A DNA stretch of 64,000 bases from contig NC_003071.7 in NCBI RefSeq assembly GCF_000001735.4, positions 6,627,151 to 6,691,150 of the forward strand, written 5' to 3'. Position numbers and translations under genes: made by a program. The notes under the pieces were generated by a model that was given only the letters and a program-made list of their open reading frames with translations, was not told where the DNA came from and ran no database searches. Shown here one piece after another: positions 1-12,102 of the stretch. The DNA is from Arabidopsis thaliana (lineage: Eukaryota > Streptophyta > Magnoliopsida > Brassicales > Brassicaceae). Position 1 is the first letter of the stretch, and every line of letters begins with the position of its first letter.

Positions 1-775
1 CACCGAGAGACGATATTTTATAACTATAAATTTGAAATTTTAAAATGCATTTGTTTTGTTAATATTGTATATTTTATTTAGTGTTTAAGATTGTATAATT
101 GTATTTTAATTATTAATTTTACGATTTTGCCCGTAGTATACCATTTCGTAATAATGTCGACCAAAACCCATCAATTCTAGGATTTTACAGATAGTATAAA
201 GTTTAAATATTTATAAAGTTTAAACTTCTTATAAAAGAATCGAGATTTGTTTTTAAAATAATTATATGTTAAATTGTATTTGTTTTGTTAATATTGTTTG
301 TTTTTCTTAGTGTTTAAGATCGTATAATTATATTTTAATTATTTTTTAGGATTTTGCCAGTAGTATACCATCTCGTATTAATATCAACCCAAACCCGTCA
401 ATTCTATGATTTCACATGTTGCATAAAGTCTAAATATTTATAAAGTTTAAACTTCTTACAAAATAATCGAGATGCTTTTTAAGAAAAAAATAATTTTTTA
501 GTTGTATATGTTTTGTTAATGTTTTTTGTTTTACTTAATGTTTAAGATTGTATAATTATTTTTTGGTTTTTAATTCTACGATTTCAACCGTAGTAAATTG
601 TCATGTATTATTATCGACTCAAGCCCGTTAATAATAAGATTTCACCTGTAGTAAAAAATATAAATATTTATAATGTTTAAATTTCTTATAAATTATTATA
701 AAGTTCAAATATTTATAATATTTTAAATTTGATAAAAGTTTATAATATTTGAACAATTATAATATTTCACTTTAG
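1..775. repeat. Helitron-type repeat DNA with ~229-bp tandem units
   Basis: AT-rich non-coding DNA. A unit starting tgtttaaga recurs at about 82, 311 and 539, a period near 229 bases. Each copy carries the phrase (c)cgtagta(ta)ccat followed by a cccgtcaatt-like string. The same phrases occur at 51.4-52.3 kb beside a Helitron 3' hairpin, so this is probably the interior of the same Helitron family, cut off by the left edge of the window. No open frame is credible here. The family assignment is inferred from that shared sequence. Confidence 0.6.
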
Positions 776-1685
776 CAAGTTGATTCTATAGCCAAATCAA
801 TATACATATTTTCGGAGATATTTTGGCTACAAAACCTGGCTTTTGCAATAAATATTAGCAATATATACAATTTAACGTCATTGACATTAATTGATTTCTT
901 TGTGCACTAGAAAAATGTTGTCATTACTAGCAATATAAGTTACGTCTCAATGATTATTAAAGTGGGCGTATTCGATATCTCAGGCTTCTACTTCTGTTTA
1001 ATTGTTAATTAAATACACGATATTAAATGTTTAGATTAGAAACTTAAATAAATTTTTAGATTTAATATAATTATATATTTTTAAAATTAAAATATTATTG
1101 AAAAGGATAACAAAATGATGTTTAAAAGTCATTGGACGGAGTTATATGGTAGGATGGGTTTGAATCGATATTAAAATAAAACTTTATACCATATGTGAAA
1201 TTCTAAAATTAAAAATTAAAATACTATTATACAATCTTAAACATTAAACAAAACAAACAATCTTAACAAAATATATAACTTAAAATTTAAAAAATTTTAG
1301 TTACAGAATCTAGTTATGTAACAATATAAATTACAGATCTTTAGCAGAACATCCAAAGGATATACCCCATCTTCATGGAACATAACAGTATGATACAAGA
1401 ATAATACAATATTACAAAAAAACTTATGCTTGAAGAAACAACTTGGAACACTTGGAATTGGAATGTTTTACTAAACCTAAGACCTTTTGCTGAGAAACTT
1501 ATTATACAATGCCCGAGTGGAATATGGCTGTAATGAGTGTTTTTAGTTTGATTCGTGAACACCAATGGGTCATATCCTGAAACGTTTGAGACATAAGGAC
1601 CTTTGCGAATACGGTTACCTCTACACTCAAGAGTGGCTGATCCATGCAACTTAAACGGATTTCATGCAGGCCATACTTAGGAATC
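776..1685. other. AT-rich spacer, degenerate repeat pieces
   Basis: No gene is seen. At 1110-1270 there is an inverted, diverged piece of the Helitron-type repeat found at 1-775 (tataccat, cttaaacatt and cgatatt phrases in reverse orientation). Short frames on both strands have no recognisable product. Confidence 0.5.
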
Positions 1686-1689
1686 TTTA

Positions 1690-1935
1690 AGGTCTAGAGC
1701 AAACAAAGTATCTTGGGATGATGTTATTTGGTTCAAATGGGTCTAATGTATTCTTTTATGATATGGATTTCTCAATTGGACATGTTTCCCACAAGGGTTC
1801 GACTTGCTTCATGGGAATGCAAATCCTTAGTCAATGATGCATTCGTTCACATCAAGATGAGACTCAGGATAACCTACTACTATGTTATGATTTCGGCACC
1901 TCTTTATGGCCTCAACATAGTTAAAGCTAGTATTT
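1690..1935 (+). pseudogene. LINE reverse-transcriptase zinc-binding domain fragment
   Basis: This is a relic of a non-LTR retrotransposon pol gene. The translation shows the sequence context of the zf-RVT domain that follows reverse transcriptase in plant LINEs: a tryptophan-rich start (DVIWFKW in one frame), then FMIWISQLD and FPTRVRLASWE in another, then HQDETQDNLLL and SLW in a third. The frame changes at least twice and stops interrupt every frame, so nothing functional can be made. Only about 80 codons remain, with no RT core or RNase H nearby. Family assignment rests on the W-x-LD-x-x-PTR-x-RL pattern and spacing. Confidence 0.6.
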
Positions 1936-2121
1936 CTCCATGAGATCTTCATAACGTGGATGAGAGACACAAACTAAAGTTGCTATTCTTTTCAATGATG
2001 CTCATAGGTTTATCCAAAGAAAGAAGACAATGAGGTGACATGGCTTCTTCTTAGGTTTTTATATTTTATTTTTGCTGATGTGGACATATTGAGAGGCTTT
2101 AAACAACTCTTTTTAGTTGGA

Positions 2122-2722
2122 CTAGGTAATCATTCTCGCTACGCTGCGGTATTTTCAGATTTTTTGTATCGTTTCATTTAAATATAATTTTAATTATCTA
2201 ATCATTCACTCATGTAATAAGTAATTATTCTTAGTATTAAAATATTTTTTCTTAACAACATTCTCAACAATGTATTATACACACAATTTCAATCTTCGTC
2301 TTAAACCAATTTAATAGAGGGTAATGTTGGAATTTTCGAAATCTAAGAATTTGATGATTAAACTTCTTACATACTTTTCAGTCTCGGCGATTTATTATAT
2401 AGATATATAACAATATGCAAACTATTCAAACTATTAACTAATCCATGACTACTATACACTCATAATTTGAGTTAAAATTACAAAAAAAAAAATCATCGAG
2501 TATGAGAAAACTAATAAAATAATTTTATTGAAAAACATATAATAACAAAATAGATTTAGTATTAGTACAATTAAATTTGTAAAATTAAATAATAAATACA
2601 TCATTAATCTATAAATTAGAAGTTGAAGAACTTACATTAATTATTCAGTGGACACATGACAAATGTTAAAGTGATGATGTGTCAATCATATGGAGAGAGT
2701 TGGCCAACTTTCATATATATGA
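2122..2722 (-). mobile_element. Short non-autonomous Helitron
   Basis: On the minus strand the element begins TCATATATATGAAAGTTGGCC and ends CTAG. It sits between A (2121) and T (2723), the normal Helitron target. Its 5' end closely matches the Helitron at 55024-55962. A weak GC-rich hairpin (cgctacgctgcgg region, 2137-2150) lies just inside the CTAG end, as in other Helitrons. At 601 bp it has no coding capacity. Confidence 0.8.
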
Positions 2723-3480
2723 TTTAGTAGTAATAATATTTTTTGTAATATTCAATGCATTAAAGTAGAAAAAGGTAGAAACAATGATATATATATATAT
2801 ATATACTATAAATTTCATAAATTAATTTTGGTGTTTTTTCCAACTCATTAATTAATTTAATATAATTTATAATATTTATCTCTTTATTCAACTCTTGGAT
2901 TTTTTTAGCTACATACCATAAAATATAAATATAAAAAGTTGAAAAATAAAAAATTTCCCAAAAATACTAATTAAATATAATTTGTTGTAATACACATTAA
3001 TAGTTGGTGTCAATTACAAATTTTATCTATATTTGGCATGCAATTGTCTTTAGATATGATTGGTACAAAATATTATTTTATCTTTTTAATGATATTTGAC
3101 ATCAGTCATTAGATGTAATTAGCAAAAGATATTTTAACTATTTTAGTTCTATTTGTTACATAATCATTAAATACAATTATGACATTAGTCATTAGATAGA
3201 AATAGAGAGACACTTTACTATAATTGGCCAAAAATAATTTTAAACTAGATATATCTTATATTACTATGATATAATTGGTCCATAATAGTTGTTAGCTAAA
3301 ATTGGCACGAGATATTTAGTAATATCTCTAACAACTTTTTAAATAAAATCTACCAGACAAAGTCGTTAGATATAGAAATGGCGCGAACTATTAAATATCG
3401 GTTATTAATTGGTAATAATTACATTTTTCAAAAGGTGGCAAAAGAGTCTAAAGAAGAGTAAAATTTTGAGTAGCACCCAT
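2723..3480. other. Intergenic, AT-rich, no gene seen
   Basis: Upstream spacer of the RING gene. It includes a (ta)n microsatellite near 2787-2805 and diverged short repeats of the type ttagatataattgg between 3050 and 3400. No conserved frame or RNA gene is visible. Confidence 0.5.
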
Positions 3481-3482
3481 CT

Positions 3483-3490
3483 TATATAAA
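3483..3490 (+). promoter_or_regulatory. TATA box of the RING gene
   Basis: TATATAAA, about 50 bases before the presumed original start codon position (3536). It implies transcription starting near 3510-3520. Confidence 0.6.
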
Positions 3491-3535
3491 CTATCCATTT
3501 TAGAGTTTCATAGAGTCAATAAACAAGTAGAGAGA

Positions 3536-5390
3536 ATATATTCTAAGAGTTCAGGAAGTAGCAATGTTAATGAAGGCAAAAGATTTGCTTTTGATCTCAA
3601 CGTGGAACCTGTTGATGAAACTTTGGACCTCAACGTTGAACCTGTTGATGAAGAGAATCGTGATGCTCTGAATCCTGTTGATGAAGAGAATCATGACTCT
3701 ATGAATCATGTTGCTAAACAGAATCATGATTCTTCTAATCATGTTGATCAAGAGATTCGTGATTCTCAGAATCTTATTGATGAAGAGAATCATGATTCTC
3801 CAAAAGACTCAGATTATCTCGGTGACTTGGATTTGTGTTCGATTTGTCGTGGGGCTTTGGTCAATGAGAATGATGTTCAACGAACACTGGTTACACTTAA
3901 ATGTGTTCACAAGTTTCACCTCGGTAATTTATTTGAAGTTTTTTGCACACCAAATTATTACTTTGTTTTTTTTTTTAATATAATTTTCATTTGTGATCAT
4001 TTATGTGCTTTTGTTTATATGAGTGATATAAAATACTTACCTTTTCAATTCGTTTCTAGAACTATGGATCCTTAGATTCTCAAGTATTAAGAAAATACGT
4101 ACTTTGAAAGAGTTATATGTTTAAGATTGTGATATATGATTTGTGATATTTTGGATCATTTTTATTCAATTCATTCATAAGTATATATTGAGTTTTTAAT
4201 CTACTTGCATTTGATACATCCAATACATTGGTCTATTGTTATTTCATAGACATCTAACAATTTTGTGTTGACATGTTTTCTTTGTATACAGACTGTATCG
4301 GCTCAGCCTATAATGCAAAGGGCTTCATGGAATGTCCAAACTGTAGAAATATAGAACCGGGTCATTGGCAGTTTTCAGACGGTACTCACTTCAATCCCAA
4401 TGGTATGATTGCTAATAATGAAGAAGAAGAAGAAGACAATGATCCTGGATCCTTTTCTCAGATGGTAATATTTGTTTCGTTTTTGAACAGATCTTATTCT
4501 ATGAAATGAGTTTCTTGTATAGAGTAATACTTGAATGATGTTTTGTGTATCTTGTAGATTGTAAAATCAGAGGTGTGCCCTTTTGGATGCTTAGGTCAAC
4601 GGTATCCTTTTGAGTAAGATTTTCACTAAATATGGTTACATTAATACTTTAATGCTGTAAAACTTGTGGCAAAATTTGCACTTTAACATCCCGCTCTGTC
4701 AAAACATCGTAGGGGTCTATGTCTTTATGTAGAGTGTTCTTTCTACGTTACTGAGTACTTTGCTCGTGAATTCTCTGAGAGTTCACATTCAAGTAGCCAA
4801 GAGGACACATACACAGAAGAAGTCTCTACTCCTAATGGTTCACCTGTGATACTACCACCATTCACTTATCGCAGCCCATATCCGTTGTTTCCGCATATTC
4901 ATGTACCATCAAACAAAAGTATTTTCTGGAGTTTTGTACGGCCAGGGGTGATGAGAGCTAGGCATTACCTTTCACATCCACTTTTGAACCATAGGTAAAA
5001 TATATTTCATGTCTTCGACTATTTTCAATAAAATTTCTTATGTTTATTTTATTTTATTAATCGATGAAAAATCTTCATTTTTATTCTTTTTGTAGTCCCT
5101 TAGGAAGATCCGACATCTCAATGATTAATGCACCAATGAATTTGTCATGTCCAAGCACTAGCACGGTGCAACTTAACCCATCTGACGTATGGGAGAGTAC
5201 TCAGCCTTTCCTGTCATCGAGGCATCACCTCATGGTCGAAGATGAGATATACCGCATGATTTACGGTGACAGAATTGAAATGGGAGAAAGAAGTGGCAAC
5301 CATAGAGGCAGAGAAAGCAATGGAAATGGTGATAACGGAGGAAGCAGCACCTTTGGTGGCAATGGCAACGGCAATGGGATAAGTGGCTGA
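3536..5390 (+). CDS. RING finger protein with two DLNxxP motifs; start codon apparently lost
   Basis: Likely E3 ubiquitin ligase of the RING/U-box group (position fits At2g15260). Five exons: 3536-3923, 4292-4464, 4558-4613, 4713-4994 and 5096-5390, all GT-AG. The open frame reaches back past 3536, but that codon is ATA, not ATG. The first in-frame ATG is 3701, giving 342 residues; reading from 3536 gives 397. Counting from 3536: two DLNVEP motifs (about residues 20-25 and 31-36) fit the EAR-type DLNxxP repression motif; an 11-residue acidic repeat (DEENHDS type) runs over about 38-90; the RING has CSIC (101-104), CVHKFHLDC (123-131) and CPNC, split by intron 1. The C-terminal half is unconserved, ending in a Gly/Asn-rich tail. 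Two upstream ATGs (3564, 3571) are out of frame. It could be a working gene starting at 3701 or a recent start-loss allele. Confidence 0.8.
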
Positions 5391-5668
5391 AGTTGAAGTA
5401 GTTGTGGCAGCTTATGCGGCTATAGGCTGTACTAAGCATCCTTATCATGTTCTTTCCATTCTAATGAAACTTTAGTTTAATTAAATAAGTGAACTTTGTT
5501 TTTTAAAAAAATTTTAGAAACCTTGAATTAATTTTCAATTTATATTGGTTATTTGCTCAATGTAGCTTTTGATGTTTCTCCATCTATGCTTTAGCAGTGT
5601 GAGGAGTGAATCCTTGTTTTATGGACATTGGTTTATTTTATTATCTGATTTGTTCTTAATAGAGAAAA
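5391..5668. other. 3' flank of the RING gene
   Basis: A presumed 3' UTR and spacer with no further feature. It ends at the target-site duplication of a hAT-like element. Confidence 0.5.
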
Positions 5669-5676
5669 CCTACCAG

Positions 5677-6338
5677 CAAAGCCGTGCCGAGGAATTTTGA
5701 TGCCATAGGCGAAAAAATATAGTTTAATAGTTTTAATAAAATAATGTACACATAACAAAAAAAATATTTTAATGTTCAAAGTTTAATAATAAATTACGAA
5801 AATTTTAAGCAAAACAAAAAAAATAATTTAGAACAAAAATATGCCAAAAAAAAAATTAGGTTGATTATAATGTGTAATTTAGTAAATTGTGTTAGTATTA
5901 TTATTGTGTTACCATTCAAACGGTATAGTGCATGATGTTAATAAAATAAAATATAATTTTGGTAGTTAATAAAAATTTAATATATATATATATATATAAT
6001 GGTAATATCCAAAATATAGTATCTATATATAAAAATAATTAACAAAGTTTGATAAATATGATTATTGCCTTAAGTGTATTAAAGAAGTGAGAAAAGAAAA
6101 TTTAATGAGATAGGAAAAAAAGAAGTGAGAAAAGAAGACTTTAAGTTATTGCCTTAAGTGTATTAAAGATTCCTTGTATATATTGTATATTATACTACTT
6201 TCCTTTGTCATTTGTATTAATCTTTGTAACGTTATTGCTTCCATAATACTTATAAACATGTAATTAACAAATATAGCCTCTTCGTTTTTTGTAATCGTAG
6301 GCGAATGTTTCTTTTTTATCTTAATAGGCACGGCTCTG
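5677..6338. mobile_element. hAT-like MITE with 8-bp target-site duplication
   Basis: Terminal inverted repeats are CAAAGCCGTGCC on the left and, reading inward from the right, CAGAGCCGTGCC. Both ends are flanked by the identical 8-mer CCTACCAG (5669-5676 and 6339-6346), the duplication length typical of hAT transposons. The 662-bp interior is AT-rich with no transposase frame, so it is non-autonomous. Superfamily is assigned from TIR form and duplication length. Confidence 0.85.
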
Positions 6339-6346
6339 CCTACCAG

Positions 6347-8500
6347 GGCTCTAAGAACACCCACATTGGTCATTTATTTGTGGGTGTCTCTAAATATAAA
6401 ACTAATACAAATAATAATAAACAAATAGTGGGTGTCTTTAGTTTAAGATTTGTGTCTTTGAAAAGACATTTGAGACACAAGAAAAAGAGGGATGTCTTTA
6501 ATTTTATTACTAATTTATACTAAAGACATCTATCAAAAATTGTCTAATGATGATGCTCTAACTAATTCTCTTGAAAGTCTCTTTTAGCCATTGAATATGT
6601 GACATATCTATATCAACTTATCTGTTTTGTGACTTTAGGAACGAAGTTGTTTTGTTTCCTTTTGAACTCTTAGAAGAGATCTATTCTTTTAAGTAAGATT
6701 TACATAAACTAGAGTTACATTTATTCTTTTATGTTCTAGATGCAACGGTTCTCTGTTCGTCGAGGACCGGAAGTTCAAATTATTTTTCAACGTCACAAGT
6801 TAAAGTGACCATTCAACGGCTGGAGAATGTTCATGGACTCATCGGGATCTCTTCTTAGGCGAAAAGCTTCACAGCTTTAACCTAGATAATTTATCGATTT
6901 GATGTCTCTCTATCTTATTTCCTTTGTGGTGACTTGTTTAATTTCTCTTCTAGTTTGTCGAGTGTAAGGGTTAAGATTATCTTCCACACTCTTTGTTTGA
7001 ATTTTAAATAATATTATGAATTAGTTTGACCCAAAAAAAATCTTAAATTCTAGAACTTTGGCAAAATTAAACTTTCACATCTTATCTCTCAAAACGTTCT
7101 TGGGTTCAAATATATTGGGGAAATATATCTACATGTATTTTAAATGGCTTGTTTAGGCAACGCCTAAGCTCATGGCAATGTAAGGCTCACAATTCATTGC
7201 CTAACCTAGATGAGGCTACGCACTATCACAAGGGCTCTCGCTCTAGAGTGCTTTGGTATGAGGTGCGACTTACGTTACTATGCGTGTGGGAAATTAAATC
7301 CATCATTTAAATATTTAGATATTTATGCTTAAACATTAATATTAACTTACTTTTTTGTTTTTAAAATTAATTGCACTTGAATTTATTGCTGCTACAACTA
7401 TGAGCTATTCTTAAAAACCCTAGAATCCTTCTCTCGTTAAATTTTAATTTCAGCTTTATTGTCTTTTCATCTTCCCACGACGATGTTCCTTTTTTTTTCT
7501 TTTTTACTGAAAGATTTCCATTATATAATACAAAAGAGGAATACATGGATAGAATACGTTTTTGAAATGCGGATTTGAAATATTTATGTCGGCGGAAAAC
7601 AGAGAAATCCTTGGAAGCTAAAGCCCGATACACGGGAAACACAAAAAAGAACTAAAATCGGAAAGTGAAGCTCTCTGGAATCACAAGGAAAGTCGGAGGA
7701 GAGCAGTAGTCTAACTCTAGTCTACGACGATGATGTTCCTTATATATATATATTTTTATCTAACTCTAGTATCTCTAGTCTCTGACTCTCTCTATTCTCC
7801 CAACACCCTACTATATCTTAATCATCAATTCATCATCTCTGATTTAGTTCGTATTTGTCTGATTCAGTTCCTCCTGCTATGAAACTTGATCCGAGAAGGA
7901 AATATGCAATTGTTGTTCCTTTTAAGTTTTAAACATGGTAACTTTGTAAACAAAACACAAATAGTAGAGTTTATGTGCAAAAAATCAGATAAGATAAAAC
8001 TAAAAAAAGCATGCTTAAGAGGCTGAAGTTAAAACCAATACTCAAATGATGCTATCACTAGCCATTTGATACGAATAGGATGAATGTGATTATGAGAAAT
8101 AAGTTGTTGAAATCTAGCCTAGTTAAAGACGTTAGAGACGCCAACACTAGGCTAGTCAACCGCATTTAAAGAAACACAAAAAGGCTTTTAGTTTTGCAGT
8201 AGTTATGGACATATTTGTTGCTCCAACGTAACTCCTCTTGATGTCATGAAAGAAAGAAAAGATAAAACCCATAGTTTTGGAGTATGTAATAAGAAGCTTA
8301 GAAATAAAGCATGTAAACATAAATCAAATTGAGTAAAAAAAATTTAGATGAACAAAACCTTTTTAAGAATGTTTTTGTTTCAAATTCTCCCTTTTGATTC
8401 TACGACATTTTAGTAACTCTCCATATTTATATGTTAGAAATTATTCTATTTCTTCTTTATTGATAAATACTAAGAATGTATTCCACCGCGATGTTGTGTA
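6347..8500. other. Intergenic, no convincing gene
   Basis: Mixed spacer. At 6350-6560 a segment has weakly inverted ends (gggctctaagaaca against tgatgctctaac) and may be a decayed MITE. A GC-richer patch at 6740-6960 looks like exon or retroposon debris but gives no readable product. A patch around 7140-7270 (aggcaacgcctaagctc) is dispersed-repeat-like. None of the short frames is credible. Confidence 0.4.
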
Positions 8501-8589
8501 GATTGAATATTTGGTAAACAAAATATATAAAGTTCAAAATATATGAACATTTAATTGACACAATTGTTTGTAAAATATATAACTTTTTA

Positions 8590-10490
8590 AAAAAATTGTG
8601 ATAAAACAATACGAAAAATGGGGAAAAAGACACGATTCTAAACGACTAGAAATAACATTGTAAAAAGACATAACTGTTAAAAACAATTTCTAATTAATAA
8701 ATTTATATATTTAACGAAGAGTTTCAATATAAGAAAATGCAACCATCAAAACTATTTATTCAAATTAAAAATAAAATAAAAATGTTTTACGAACGATTTT
8801 GAAGAAAAGACGAAAATGGAGGGGAAAAGACACAATTTTAAATGACCAGATGCAACTTTGTAAAATACAATTGTACAAAATATTTTTTCAATTATTAAAA
8901 ATTAAAATAAAATATTAATGGAGGGTTACAATGAAAAGAAACAACCATAATATGTATTTATTCAGATTTAAAATAAATAAAAATATTTTACTATCCGTAA
9001 CAATGAAAAGACTCAACCATATGAGATATTTATTTTGATTTTTTATTATGTATTAAATATTTAATGAAGAGTTACAATGAAAATATTTAACCATATAAAA
9101 CATTTGTTCAGAAAAAAACTAAAAGAAAAATAGGTTACAAAAATATTACGATAAAAAGAGGCAAACAGGTGAAAAAGAGTTATAATCTAAGGACGCTACT
9201 GAAGATAATATATCAATGGATGCAACAGTTCGTCAAATAAATTAAATGATACAATGGTTCATAAAAAAAAAAAAAAAAATTGCAATGGTTCGTCAGAAAA
9301 ATCAAATGTTGCAATGGTTCAACTGAACAATTGCAAATATTTAAATGTATTTTAGTAAATTCAACTTTTATTTTATTTTATGATTACATTCCGATTGTAA
9401 TTTCGTCAGCCTTACAGCTGGAAAACTCTTGATCATAATAACAATGGAAAAGAAGATGTTAAAAAAAAAAAAAAATTTATATAGAGACAAGCGACCACAT
9501 ATATTAAATATGCCAAAGGTTGTGCGTTCGTCAAACAAACTAAATGTCACAACGATTCATAAAATAAATCAAAATTTGCAAAGATTAGTCAAATAAATTA
9601 AATGTTAGTTCAATTAAATGGTTTGCGAAAATTCATTTACACAAATTAAAAATATATTTTGTGAAGTTTTATACCGAGAAACACGATTATAGATATCAAA
9701 TATACTAGATGTTGCAACGGTTTTTATTAATATTAAGGGTTACAATAGTTCCTAAAATAAACAGAAAATTACAATGATTTGTTAGTAAACCAAATGTTGC
9801 AGTAGTTCAACTAAGCGGATATAAAAATTTGTTTCATATTTTAATAATGAAAATATAAAAAAATGTATGTTGAAGAGTTATGAACAAAAGTTACCATCGA
9901 CTTTAACGTTAAAGAGTATTTTAATGATGAGATACGATAAAAAAAACAACTGTGAAAAATAACCGTAAATATTTCAACAAAATATGCGATAAAAAGATAC
10001 AACCAAAAAACATAACCATAAATATGTAACAAAAAGTTACGTTATATAAAAAGATACAACAATTCAGATACAATCGTAAAAAGATACCCAACTAAAAAAG
10101 ATATAACCGTAAAAAAGTCCTGACTATATTTCAATGAAAATACACGATAAAAAGACAGAACGAAAAAAATCAGAAAACCCCGTAAATATTTAATAAAAAT
10201 TTACGATAAAAACATAACCGTTCAGAAGTGTTTGCGATATAAAGACACAACCGTCAAATTTCTTTGAAAAAATACGATAAAAAGATACAACCGAGAAAAA
10301 CCCAAAAAACTCATAAATATTCTATCGAAAAGTTGCGATAAACAAACACAACCATTCAAAAGTGCTTGCGATAAAAGAACAACCGTAAATGTTTCGACTA
10401 AAAGTTACAATTAAGAGACGCAACCCGAAAAAGTTACAGTAAATTTGTTAACGAAAATTTACGATATATAAACGTAACCATTTGAACTTG
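8590..10490. repeat. Degenerate short-unit repeat array (gttgcaa / acgataaaaagacacaacc)
   Basis: Dozens of diverged copies of a 30-45 base unit. Between about 9200 and 9830 the theme is gttgcaatggttcgtcaaataaa. Before and after it the theme is taaaaagacacaaccgtaaatattt. The same theme fills 28402-29870, so this is a dispersed repeat family rather than unique sequence. No protein is encoded. The parent transposon was not recognised. Confidence 0.6.
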
Positions 10491-10661
10491 TATCCTACTT
10501 TGGTTTCTAATAAAATTCAGATGACAAAGAAAAAACGCAACCATTAAAAAAATGTAAAAGACTATTTATTGAGATTGTCTTATTATTATTAGATTTACTT
10601 AACTCCAAAAAAAAACCATGGAGGAGGTAAGTCCAATACACCCAACCCAAAAAATAGACAA

Positions 10662-10685
10662 ACCCAGCCCAAGCCCAAAAAGCCC
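10662..10685. promoter_or_regulatory. Site II-like GCCCA cluster
   Basis: Three GCCCA cores occur close together (AGCCCA, AGCCCA and AGCCC), i.e. TGGGCT on the minus strand, about 140-155 bases upstream of the PRKRIP1-like start codon. Such site II elements bind TCP factors in promoters of housekeeping and growth genes in Arabidopsis. Confidence 0.5.
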
Positions 10686-10802
10686 TTCTATTTTTATATG
10701 TAGACGACAATAATTTTTACAGACCTCAAAGCAAAATTAATAAATTATCGTCTTGACGAAAAATCGTAGAGGAAAAAAAATCCCCAAATTGTGTGACCGG
10801 AA

Positions 10803-10811
10803 TTAGGGTTT
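10803..10811 (-). promoter_or_regulatory. Telo-box
   Basis: TTAGGGTTT, the reverse complement of AAACCCTAA, lies in the presumed 5' leader 6 bases before the PRKRIP1-like ATG. Paired with the upstream site II cluster it is the usual layout for broadly expressed Arabidopsis genes. Confidence 0.5.
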
Positions 10812-10816
10812 CGACA

Positions 10817-12102
10817 ATGTCGTCCGGGAAGCCAAAGCAAGGCGACACACGATTGGTGGTTGCTGCCACTACGGCGTCGGCATTGATGGAAGCGAAGAAG
10901 GCTGATCACGGAGGATCTTCGTCTATCGTTGAGTATAAACCGCCGGTGATGCTTGAAGATGAAGAAGATCTAGAAGTAAAGCTCCGACGTATCCTTGAGA
11001 ACGTTCCTGTTCGTGTTAGTAATACTTCTGGAAGTTCCGCTGGTTCTGGTTCTGGAGATTTCCATCAGGTAACTAAACTAAGCCTTTCTCTTAAATCGAT
11101 AAGGCTTTGTATCTGGAATCTGAAACTGCAGATAAGGCTTTGTATTTTGTTATTAGGCGTAGTTAGGTGTGGTAATCAATTACGAGAAGTTCATTGTTGG
11201 GATCTGAATTATCTTAGTGGACTTTGTGTTGACATTGTTTTCTTAGTTTTGTGATGGATCACAATGCCTTTATGCCTATATAAGAGTTTGATAGAATGTT
11301 CCATAGACTATCCTGTATTAGTCTTTTGATGGCTGTGATCTGTGAATGATTTCAACTTCTGTATATGAATTCTGTTCTTCAGTAACTGAAAATCAGCTGG
11401 ATTGTTTGTGAAGAATGCCTGGTCTTTTGTTCTTAGGCATGGCTAAGTGTGGATTCGAAGCTATAGTCGATTAATTACTAGAAGTTCCTTGTTGTACATG
11501 TGATAGGAATCTTAAATTTCTTAGTCTATAAGTGTTTTGTGACGTTGATTACTTAGTCGGTAGAGCTTGAACTGAGAGTATTAGTTGCGAGAAGCTCATG
11601 TGGGTATTAGTAATTAATGGTTGATGGTCGTTGTGTTGATTCTATAGGTTGTGGCTGAGTGTTATCTGAAGTGTGGCCCTGATTATTGATAAAGCGTGTG
11701 TACATCATTTTCTTATTATACTAGACATCTAAACTTGTGCAATACTGATGCATTGTTTTTCTATTACAGTACCGGCAAATGAGGCGGAGAGAACAAGACC
11801 GACTAACAAGGATGGATATTGACTATAACAAGCGGTTAAAAATGGCAGAGTTTACTATAAGAAGAGAAGAGAAACAGAAAGCTGCAGAGGAAAAAACATC
11901 GAAGAAGCGTTTGAAACGCCAAAAGAAGAAGCAGAAGAAACAGGAGAAGAAGCAAAAACCAAACACTACTGAGGAAGAAGTAAAGCAACCGAGAGTAGGA
12001 GAAATATCATCTGACGAAGGTGAAGATGAAGTAGAAGAAGAGTCTGTGCTAGAACCTTTACGTCCAATGTTTAATATCAAGTTCCAAGAGAACCGTTCAT
12101 AG
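10817..12102 (+). CDS. PRKRIP1-like (DUF1168) protein, probable splicing factor
   Basis: Two exons, 10817-11068 and 11770-12102, encode 194 residues (fits At2g15270). The family is named for human PRKR-interacting protein 1, which is found in the catalytically active spliceosome; a nuclear splicing role here is by homology. Residues 1-84 (exon 1) hold a low-complexity start, an EYKPPVML segment and an acidic LEDEEDLEVKLRRILENVPVR helix. Exon 2 opens with YRQMRRREQDRL, the family hallmark, then a long Lys/Gln/Glu coiled coil (KKRLKRQKKKQKKQEKK) that can also act as nuclear localisation signal, then an acidic tail ending EPLRPMFNIKFQENRS. The ATG at 10817 is chosen because nothing in frame upstream is ATG and a telo-box precedes it. 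The 701-base intron contains an imperfect internal duplication (about 11130-11250 against 11430-11560). Confidence 0.93.

Noticed and set aside
2787..2806. (TA)n run as a regulatory element
   Set aside because: It is an ordinary microsatellite; similar runs occur at 5980, 7740 and 18970.
8590..10490. CRISPR-like or satellite array
   Set aside because: Units are too diverged and irregularly spaced, and this is a plant nuclear genome.
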